From the IMG/VR virus record IMGVR_UViG_3300032265_001977, positions 1-50,144 of that record: DNA of 50,144 bases; one strand, 5' to 3'. Position numbers and translations under genes: made by a program. Positions 24,708 to 35,100 of the stretch are shown one piece after another. The notes below the pieces were generated by a model. The model had not been told where the DNA came from. It did no database searches and was given only the letters and a program-made list of their open reading frames with translations. Position 1 is the stretch's first letter. Each line of letters opens with the position of its first letter. Source of the DNA: a virus.

Positions 24708-25820
24708 TTACTTGCTACCTTTAGTTTTTTTCTTACCCTTTAATTGATCGATTTCTGATTGAAGTGTTTTAATACACTCAATTAAATAAGCACTGATCTT
24801 AGTATAATGAATACCGTAAGGTTTACCTTTTTCATCTAGTGCTACCAAGTCTGGAGCAAATTTATAAACTTCTTCAGCAATTAAACCAGCTTCGTGTTTT
24901 TTATTATCTTTACGATCGTATGTTACACCAGTTAGTTTTAGAATAGCTTCTAATGCGCCATTAATAGGATTAATGTTTTCTTTAAATGCTATACTAGAAG
25001 TTTCAACTAGACCAACTGTATATAATGTACCAGCAATACCAACGCCACCGCCAAATAATGCGCCTTGACCAGCTGTAGCAGTAGATCCTTGTGTTGAATT
25101 ACTTGCTGTAAATATACCGTTAGCTTGTAATGTTGTAAAATAACCGGCAGCTCTTGTAGTGCCGCCAATTGTCATATTATCTAAAGTACCTAATGTGGCA
25201 GGAGCCATGGTAACTACACCAGAACCACTTGGGCTAATTGTTACGTTAGCACTAGCTGGACTTAGTGTAACAGTACTGTTGGCACCAAGTGTTGTAAACA
25301 AACCAGTACCACGAGTAGTAGCACCAATGCTACTAAAATTACCTGCCGCTGCAGTTGTAACTCCAATTGCCACATTATCTATAGTGCCAGCAACACTGGT
25401 TGGAGCGATAGTCAAACCACCGGTTGGACTAATTGTAACTAAAGCCGCTGGGCTTAGTGTAACTGTTGAGCTTGCTGTTAGCGTAGTTGCGGCTACGCCA
25501 CCGCCGTTGGCCGCTGTAATAACATAACTAGCACCATCTGATGCTAGTGTTAATGCTCCGCCAGCAATAATAGTTTGTGTTGATGCTCCACTAGCTCCTT
25601 TGCCAAGGAATGTTCCAGCTGGCGTAGTTAATGTAATTGATCCAGCTGTATTATTAAAGAATGTTTGTGTCGCACCGTAATATACTGTTGGATCCGGAAT
25701 AGTCACAGCAGATGTTGTACCGGTAAATTCTGTGAACTGGCCGGCGCCTGGAACAGTAATCGGTGAACCTGAGTTACTGCTAATTGACGTTGTCGGTAAG
25801 ACGGTATTATAACGTGCCAT
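24708..25820 (-). CDS. Tail fibre with C-terminal S74 intramolecular chaperone
   Basis: 370 aa. Residues ~1-270 are low-complexity β repeats (VTISPTGGLTI, VTISPSGSGVVTM and similar), typical of a trimeric fibre shaft. Residues 275-370 match the peptidase S74 endosialidase chaperone: SSIAFKENINPING, LTGVTYDRKDNKKHEAGLIA, EEVYKFAPDLVALDEKGKPY, GIHYTKISAYLIECIKTL, then a Lys-rich coiled-coil tail. S74 domains drive trimer folding and then cut themselves off; S275 and K280 keep the Ser-x4-Lys spacing of the catalytic dyad, so cleavage just before S275 is expected. AGAGAGA upstream is the Shine-Dalgarno. Confidence 0.9.
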   Translation of the reverse strand: MARYNTVLPTTSISSNSGSPITVPGAGQFTEFTGTTSAVTIPDPTVYYGATQTFFNNTAGSITLTTPAGTFLGKGASGASTQTIIAGGALTLASDGASYVITAANGGGVAATTLTASSTVTLSPAALVTISPTGGLTIAPTSVAGTIDNVAIGVTTAAAGNFSSIGATTRGTGLFTTLGANSTVTLSPASANVTISPSGSGVVTMAPATLGTLDNMTIGGTTRAAGYFTTLQANGIFTASNSTQGSTATAGQGALFGGGVGIAGTLYTVGLVETSSIAFKENINPINGALEAILKLTGVTYDRKDNKKHEAGLIAEEVYKFAPDLVALDEKGKPYGIHYTKISAYLIECIKTLQSEIDQLKGKKKTKGSK

Positions 25821-25844
25821 ATTTTATCTCTCTTATATTTCTAA

Positions 25845-26177
25845 TTATGATGTTGATGTTTCAATGCCGTATACACAAGCGTTAACTGTAGTAGCTGCAC
25901 TGCACAGACCTACTACACTATAACCTGCTTGTAGCACAAGACCAGTACGTTCAAATACACCATAACCTACGATTGTAGTTTGCTGTTCAATCCATTCGTT
26001 TGCGTTTGGCGAAGTACTACTTGCCAACGCTAATTTAATTGTAACCGCACTTGCACTTGTGTTTGTTAACGAAACGTTAAAAACGCCATAGTAACCGTTT
26101 GGTACGGTGTATAGTGTTGTGTTACCAGTTCCTAACTGTATACCAACACTGCCTGTATTTAATCTACCTGTTGCCAT
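25845..26177 (-). CDS. Small β-rich putative virion protein
   Basis: 110 aa, not a named family. β-strand pattern with TTLYTVPNGYYGVFNVSLTN, SAVTIKLALAS and FERTGLVLQAGYSVVGL. Its plan (a T-V-P-x-G start, a strand of NTSA-type residues, and a final GLxLxAGxxV-type hairpin) resembles the small protein at 46.6-47.0 kb, suggesting the same sandwich fold. Small proteins like this often decorate or cap virion fibres. Good Shine-Dalgarno GGAGAAA (26192-26186). It lies between the 3621-residue giant and the S74 fibre in the leftward virion operon. Confidence 0.6.
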   Translation of the reverse strand: MATGRLNTGSVGIQLGTGNTTLYTVPNGYYGVFNVSLTNTSASAVTIKLALASSTSPNANEWIEQQTTIVGYGVFERTGLVLQAGYSVVGLCSAATTVNACVYGIETSTS

Positions 26178-26197
26178 TTGTTATTTCTCCAAAAATG

Positions 26198-29100
26198 TTA
26201 TCGTTGGCTAAAGAATGCTAGAGCAACAGGTGCTCCGTCAATTCCGCCTGTAAACAGCATCTTACTGCTTACGTATATTTGATTGCCTGACGTATTACTT
26301 ATCGTATTATTGGCAATATATATCTGTCCCGAAGTAATAGTATTTACGTTCAAACTACTTGAACCTCCACCAATTTGGGCTGTAATATACGCTTTAATCG
26401 CTTTCTGCGTAGGTAATACGTTATCGCTGTTAGCTGTAAAATATGGATCTGTACTAAATTGTGTAATAGTAGCAGAACCAACTCCTAAACTAACCGCACC
26501 AAGTGTCAAACTCTGTAGACCAGCTAGATTAAACGCACTAGCGTTCAATGTAGCAGTACCAGTTGACTGTTGAACTCCGAACAAATTACCAACGTTAAAG
26601 TTACCGTCTTGGTCAGTACTTGTAAAGAATGTTCGTCCTCCGCCTGTGTTCAACTCTTGGTTTGCTTGAATAGCATTAGCCGCAATCACATATGGATAGT
26701 TAGTCTGAGTTTGATTACCTGTACCAATGTACAAGAAGTCATGACCAGTTAAACGTACTTGGCTATACTTCAATCTTGTAGTAATTAATGTACCGTTTGT
26801 AGGTGCTAACAATGTTGTCATTGTTGGATTAATTTGGAATGTCGCAGTATAATTGCCTGGATTTCCCAATTGATTAGAAATAGATACTAGTTTATACCAC
26901 TGTGCTGTACCAGTAATGCTAGCAAACTGCACGTTAGCACCCGCACTTGGCATACTATATAGATTGGCTACGTTGACAAAGCTGGCATTTTGATACAGAT
27001 CACCATAGCCATCGCCTGTTGTTGTAGACGTAGCAGTAGCATTATTTGTACCACGGTTTGTAAATGTTGGGTTAGCTAGTGCGCCATCTCCCATACGTAC
27101 ACGTATACCTGCTGTGGTAACACGATTTGGATCAAATTGTGTTAGAACAGGACCAGCACGATATGTGCCAGCTAGTCCTGAACCAGCTGTTAAAGTAACT
27201 GCTATAGTACTTCCAATCGATGCCGCAACACTAAACTGTGTAGTAGTAACTGTTGAACCAATTACATAATATGTTACGTTGGATGTTAAACCATATGCGT
27301 CCATGCCTGTAAATTCGACGGGCTGATTATTAGCTAAACTTGTTGACAAGTTGGTTGTATCATCTACTGTAATCAACGCAGTACCAGTTGTTGTAACATT
27401 GCCTTTTGGATATCCGCTACCTGGCTCAGTTAAACGGGTTTCAATTAAAATACCGCCAAACGCTTTCAAACGTCCACGAGTTTGTACACCAGTTCGCATA
27501 CTTGCTGCAGCAGTACCGCTCGAACTACTTACTGCCGCCCAAATTGGTTGTGCTCCAAGCGTATTGCTAATTGGATTGCCTAGTGCGGCACCGCTCCAGT
27601 TTGTACTGCTACCTGGCATTACCTGTACAGTCCAATTTATACCGTCGGGGCTAGTAGCGCAAGTTGTACCTTGTCCAGTTGCCACAAACAATCCTTGACC
27701 ATAACTAATATTTGTCCAAGTTGTACTGCTTGAAAGGATGCTTGTTGTTGTACCAACACAGTTTGGAACCGATGTCCATGCTGTACTTGATGTAGAATTT
27801 AAGCCTGTAATAAATTGTAAAGCAATATAACCATTTGTGGCTAACGCAACAAATCTATTGTTACCAAACGCAACGCTTGTCCAATTAGTAGAACTTGGCA
27901 GCGCACCCGCATTGTACCAGTTAGCACTACTGTTAGCAGTGTAACTGCTTACGTTACTTGAACCAGTACTTACTGCTACAAATACACCGGCACCGTAAGC
28001 TACTGACGAATAGTATGCGCTTCCTGACAAACTTGTAATATTACCTTTGAGTGATAAATTATTTGGTGTGCTTGATGCTAGAGCAACACCTGTACCAGCC
28101 GCACCCCCAACTGCTACGAATGTACCGCCACCATACGCAATCCAACGTAAGCTCTGATTAGAAGCATAACTTGTAGAAGTTAGCCATGATCCAGAAATTC
28201 CTGTAGGCGACGCATACGCTACTGCGGTAGTTGAACTAGATACAGTAGCGAAGAATGCTCCTGAGTCTGCTATAGTGATGCTTGGCACACTAGTATATCC
28301 ATAACCTGCTACAGTCAACGTAATAGCACTTATACCATAGTTGGTTAATACAGCGGTTCCTTGAGCTTGCGTAGCAACATAATTTAATGTACATGTACCA
28401 TTAGCTACACCGTTATAAGTTGCGCTAGTATAGTCAAATGTTGGAGTTACACTAGGACTTGTAATACCACTGCTTGCTACATAATAAATCTTACCAGTGC
28501 CAGTTTGGATATAACTACCTAATGTTACACTTGTATTTAAAGCAAACGCTGTTGGATTTAAACCTTGTGGTTGACTAAATGTTGTTGTGATATTTCCAAG
28601 AACATAATAGTTTTTACCCCAACTATTCATAGTTACACTTGATACAATACCAGTATTAGCTGTTACTGTTGGCTGACTTGAATATCCAGAACCGTTAATG
28701 GTCATAGTTACAGTTTGGATCGCTCCGTTCAATACTGTACAAGTAGCAGTAGCGCCGCTACCATTACCGCCTGTAATTACAATATTTGGGGGAGTGGTAT
28801 AGTTATACCCACCGTTAATTACTGTAATGCTAACAATTTGAGTTGCTGTTGTTCCAGTACCGATAACCGCTTGTAATACAGCGCCAGATCCACCAAAACC
28901 ACCAATAACTACAGTTGCTTTGGCTCCTTGACCGCCACCGTATACTACGTTAGTCCATGTAGTTGAACTGCCTAGACCTCCGCCTGCTGTCCATGTGGTA
29001 CCATTGGTACTATATGCTGTTGTTGCTCCGCCTGTCGGAACAGCAACAAATGATCCGGCACCGTAGGCAACACCAGAGTATGCCGCACTTGGAACTGTTC

Positions 29101-32100
29101 TAGCCGAAGCTGTATACCCCGGACCACTATAACTAATGCGTGGTTCAATAATGTAACCACTTGTTAAATCTAGTGTATTTTGAATTGTTGTTCCAGGAAC
29201 AACGTGATCCCAACCTGCAGCAAACACTACACAGCCTGTTGTGCCTGTACTACTTGCTGAACCAGTAGCTGTAATAGTTACAGCAGGACCATTTGGATAT
29301 GTGCTTACAGAAAAACTAGAACTAGATAAGTTTAACGCTAATACATAGTAAAGTGTTCCAGCATCAATTCCGTTAAAACTGCTGTTGAATGTAATACCCT
29401 GTCCGGCTGCTAATGAGTTTGTAGCTGTGATTAAGTTATTAGTTGTGGCTGTTGCTGTAACGGTAACTGTTGCTCCGCCTACTGCTGACAAGCTAGTTAC
29501 TCCACCCGATGATGAAGTATACACACTAAATTGTGTAGCAGTAAAGTTTGTACTTTGTACATAATACAATGTAGCTGCACTTGTTACACCGCTTGTTACA
29601 GCACCAGTTAACCCAGCATAAGTTGAATTTAAGTAAATTGGCATGCCAGCATATAAACTTGCCGTGCTTGCTACGTTGAATACTGTAGTCGAGCTAGATG
29701 TGATTAAAATTGGTGTAAAGCTGTTTTTAACCACTTGCGCAACCTTATTACCGTTAGTATATGTAAAAATGTCGGCAGTTTGCCCAACACCTGTACCAGC
29801 AAGTAATTGAATACGCATTTGATTATATGCGTTACTTAGTGCGGTATCAGTAGCCGCGATAGTAATATAACCAGTTGCGCCACCTTGACTAGTGTTAGTT
29901 GCTGTAACATAACTTGTACCGCCTACGCTTGACTGACTAGTTGTTCCTGTATCAATTAAACGGCCTTCAAAAACTGCTGAATCGCGGAATTCGTCTGCTA
30001 TTACTGCTGTATTATAGCCTGAACCTGCAACAGTAGTTGTGGTATTTGTATAATTGCTACCTGCGTTAGAATATTCTAAACGTAAAACAGCATTTGTAGC
30101 ATCAGTTACTGTGTTAGTAATCTGAGCTGGATTATATCTATTGTTCAATACACCGTATATTGGAGTTTCTGTAGTATCCACTCCTTCTGCTACAACTCCA
30201 TATGTACCATATGAGCTGTTACCGTTAGTAGCACGGATACGAGCACCTAAATCTGCCATATAACCAGCATAGCTATAATAGTTAAACACTGACACAAGTT
30301 CTGACAACGAATTAGCGCCAGTTGTGTGCCAGCCTAATCCATCACCAATAATACAAGTATAGTCATTGGCAACCATAGAACGATTTCCGCCAGCGTGTAA
30401 TGCCCCATCAACACGGGCACCGACTACAGCATAACCGAACATTGTACAGTTTTGTACATAACAGCTTCTTGAGTATACCCATGCATTGCTGTCGTTTGGT
30501 CCAAATCCTGGATCTAAACTTGTGTATGCGCCGCCTGTCGGACGTTTTGTACCAAAACTATTTACAGTACTTGGTAAAATACCAGTCAAACCATTCATAG
30601 TCATGTTGCGTACACCGCAAGCGTTACGGACTAACCACATGTTAGAACCAGCAGAACCGTTAACAGCATTTAATAATACTTGAGCGGCTCTTAAAGTTCT
30701 GTAGTTACCAGTGTACTGTAAGTCGTATATAATGGCATTCAAGTAATATGTAATATCACTGGTTGTACTGTTAGAACCAGTAGCTACATGGTAATATGCT
30801 ACAGTCATTGTTGGACTTGGAACTGCCGTTAGTGTAACTGCTGTGCCAACTGCGCCAGTATTAGAGTTTGTATAACCTTCAGCTGTTGTAATTGTAAATG
30901 ATGTTGTGCTTGGCGTTGTTAATACATAATATACTGTATTTGTAGTAATGCCGCCAGCACTTGTTCCTGAGAACATAACTGGATCGTTTACATTTAAGTT
31001 ATGGTTGGCACTAGTATTGATAACACTTGTAGTAATACTGCTTACTGTTCCGCCAAAATTAGCCGCATAGTAGGCAATAACTTCTGCCGCCAAGAAAGGA
31101 ATATTAGCACGTAATATTTCAGCACCTTGGATAATACTCTGATTATTGTTATAAGTTGTAGTACCGTTTACTTGCGGTGTTGCATACTGACCTTGATTTA
31201 AGTAATTGATAATCAACTGTACACTACCACCTGCTGATGTAGCTTGTGTGCTATAACTTGCTAGTGTTGTGGCTACTAAACTACTTAGATAGTACATACT
31301 AGCTGTTGTGGCTACAAGTTCATAACCTTGTACTTGGTAATCTTGTGTACGATTGTAAGCGCGGCCTGCTTGTATACTAGCATAATTACTACCTAATACA
31401 GCATCTAACATAGTAGCTAATACAACATTGTTCACATCTCGCTGTGCGTATGTTGTATTATATGCTAATGCCGGATAGTTAGTATTAATATAACTTACAA
31501 CACTTGATTGATAAGTTGGAATTGCAGCACTTGCTGTAGCATAAGCCGCTAATGATTGACTACTTGCCCAGCCAACATATGGCATGTTAATTGTTTGAAC
31601 AGCAATTGATAATCCTGTACCAGCAGTAAAGGTTGAATTACCTAATGCTGTACCGTTATAACTTGTAGACAATGTAAATGTAGTTGTTAAAGGAGTACTT
31701 ACAACATAATAAGGAGTACCTGAACCAATAATGGTGGAAGTCAACCCGTTACTTGAAGTTTGTGGAATAATAATATCGCCAACAACTAATCCGTGTGCGC
31801 TACTAGTTGTAAATGTAGTTGTAGTAGTTCCAGCAATAGTTGTAATTGTTGCTGTTGGAGCACCGCTTGTTAAACCGTTTGATACAAAGTTAGTAATCAA
31901 AGTCATCAATGAGCCGATTTGTGTAGCATCAAGGCTTGAGCCAACATATCCACTGGTTGTTGGTAGTACTTGTGTAACTGTACCTTGTAATGGACTTCCT
32001 ACTGCGGTTCCTGTTACAACTGATTGTACTAGTGTACTGACATAACCGATAGTTGCGGCAAATGCTGCCGTGAATCCTGCACTAATTTGTGTTCCATACA

Positions 32101-35100
32101 ATGATGAATAGTATGCCATACCAGCATTTTGACTCGCCCAGTTGCCACCGTACATCATATCATAGTGAATAGCATCTAAGATATAGTTAGTGTCGCGTTG
32201 AGTTTTTGCTAAACTGTAATAAGGGCTTAGAGTTAAAGATGTATAGTTGTTGGTAAAATATTTAACGCCTTCAGCAATTAAAAATGCTCTGTTTGATGTT
32301 AATAAACTAATTGTACCAGAAATATCAGAGTAAGTTACAACAACAACACCACCAGAACTAACTTGGGTTACGTTAAGGGTAATATCGTTTGTACCACGGC
32401 GGCCACCAATGCTGTCGCCGCCAATACGAATTTTACTATTTGTAGTATAACTAGCACCTGCTGTTGTTACAGTAATTTGATAGTTGTAATATCCATTACC
32501 ATTACTTGCTCTAGTGATAGTAAATGCAGCCGAACCGTTTCCGCCGCCAGTTACACTTAAACCAGTTACACCAGTGTATGTAGCTAACGGTAACCCTGGT
32601 TGTGACCAAGTAATACCTAAAGGTGCAGCACCGCCTTGTACATAATTATTTAGGTCGTCAATAGTAGTTTGTATCTGTGCTACTGCGCCGCTTGCGGCAA
32701 TTTGTTTCATCTTGTAATACATGAAATTAATTGCGCCAAGTGTTGGGGTTAATTCTCCACTGCTTGCGGCACGTAAGTTTGTAGCACTAGTGTTAGCACG
32801 ATTAAATGCACGAGCGGCTTGGATAGCGTTGAAGTTTGTACCAAATACCATGTCGTATGCTAAGGCGTTGACAATCAAACCAGCATCACGATTAATTAAA
32901 GCACTATTAACGAATGTAACTGATTGATAATATTTGCTTACCCATACTGTAGCATCGCTAGCAATGTTGCTTGATAATGCTGAAACTGCTGAATATGCTG
33001 TTTGTAGATCGCTACTGGCTCCTCCTGTATATGGAGCTACTGTAGAGTCTGCGGCAGCATTAAGAATCCAGTTAACAACGTTTTGAATACGATCCTGAGC
33101 AAATCCTCCAGCGGCAGGTGTGCCTGCCGATCCGCTTGTAAGTTGGGTTATATTGTTACCTGATGTAACACCACCGTTGCTAGCTACTGATAAGCCCTGT
33201 GCTACTAAGTTAATAATAGATTTTAAACGTAACAGACCTTGAGTAAATCCAGTAACTTGACCAGATGTAATTTGTAATTGATACAATGAATAATAAGCAG
33301 AACCTGCTACTAGACTTTGTGTATTGCCGCCATATGTTAAATCATATAATAAGCTGTCTAAAATATAACGAATATCTCTTTCACCCAATGCTGGAAGAGT
33401 AATACTATAATTGTTAGTAATATACTGTAGAGTATCCTTAATCAAGAAAGCATAGTTTTGTTGAATTTGAGCCAACGCACTACCATACCCAGTTGTGACA
33501 CCCGTTGCGTTGCTACCAGTTGTAGTAGCATAAGCAGTATTTGTCAAACTACTAGTATTATAACCAGTTGGTTGAGGCATTACAATCACTGGCTCATTGA
33601 CTAATCCGCTGGCTACTGATTTATATAGTATAGTAAAACTAGATTGTAAATTAGTAATAGCTGTTGCACTACCGGTAGACCCTGCTGGTAATGTTTTAAC
33701 TTGTGTTGCTGTATTTCCGCTAGTAGGAGTAATAGTTGTATTACTCATTAAGTTAGGAATTAACCCTTTAATCCATGTCATTGCCGATACAGTTTTTGGA
33801 ACAACCGTAGCCAATTGTGGATCAGCTGCATATGGTTGTACTACTGTGCTACGTAGTTCATCTCCAACTAGTGCTGTATAACTTGGCACATTGATTGGAA
33901 GAATTTCGTTGTATGTACCAGTCTTGATACTAATAGTAGTATTAGGAGTGATTGCTGTTGGACTGCCGACGTTAGTGCCATTGGTCAACGCTGTAGTAAT
34001 ATATCCAACTAGTGTTGATACTTTAGTAGTAACTCCAGATTCAGCAGTATAGTTAGTATTAATTTGTTGTATTGCTCTTGAACCAGATGAAATACCATTC
34101 AATGCTTGATAATTATTAGTAGGAGCTACGTTGCCCAACACTGCTGGTACTAGCACATTAGCCAAATAATTTTCACTAGCTACAAATGGTTTAATGTCGT
34201 ATGCGTTAACTCCTGATATCAAAGTTCCACCACTAAAGAAACTATTTAAATTAGTGATAGTTTGATATGTTCCACCACGCGAAACGTCAAATATCAAACC
34301 CTGAATAATTAAACCAGCATCGCGCTCTGTTTTACTTGCGCTATAAACATAAGTTCCAACGTTTGCGCCACCAGTACCTACTGTAAATAATGTAGGACTG
34401 CCTTGCGTAGCAAGAGCATAACTTGTAGCAACGGTAAATGTTGTTGAGCTTGGGATAGTTGCTACCCAGTATGTTGTACCCGCATAGATTGAGCCAGTAC
34501 TATTAGCAAAACTAATTGGCATACCTTGATATAAGTTGGTAGTAGTAGTTTGCGCAGAAGTGCTTGAACCGCCAACAGTAATAACAGTAGTTGCCGTGCC
34601 TGTTACGTTAACACTATATTGATTTTGAACATAGTTGTTTGTTTCTTTCATCATGAACTGCTTGTTCATGGTCATTAACATTTTAGCGTTTGTATTTAAA
34701 TAGCCATCTTCAACTTGTTGGCAAGCATAACGAATACTTGCCCAAGGTTTGTCAATAGTAGTGCCTTGGCCGTTTGTAATTACATCAGCACCGGTTGATG
34801 CTACGAATACGATATTATTAATTTGTCCATAATACTGCCAAGCTGGAACATTATTATTAACACGTAGTATTTGGCCGTCTGTACCAATTGGCAAACGTGT
34901 TGGACCGTTAGATCCATAATAGAACATGTCGCCCTGTGTGGTTAACACGGCTTGCTCAGTTCCTGATGCTAATAAATTCCAATATGTAGCAGTTGTATCG
35001 TTGTCTGGTCTGTTACCGGTTACTGCAACGTGCGCAAGTGTACAGATATAACTACTTACGCCCCATAATACAACGTCACCGATAACATACGTGACACCAG

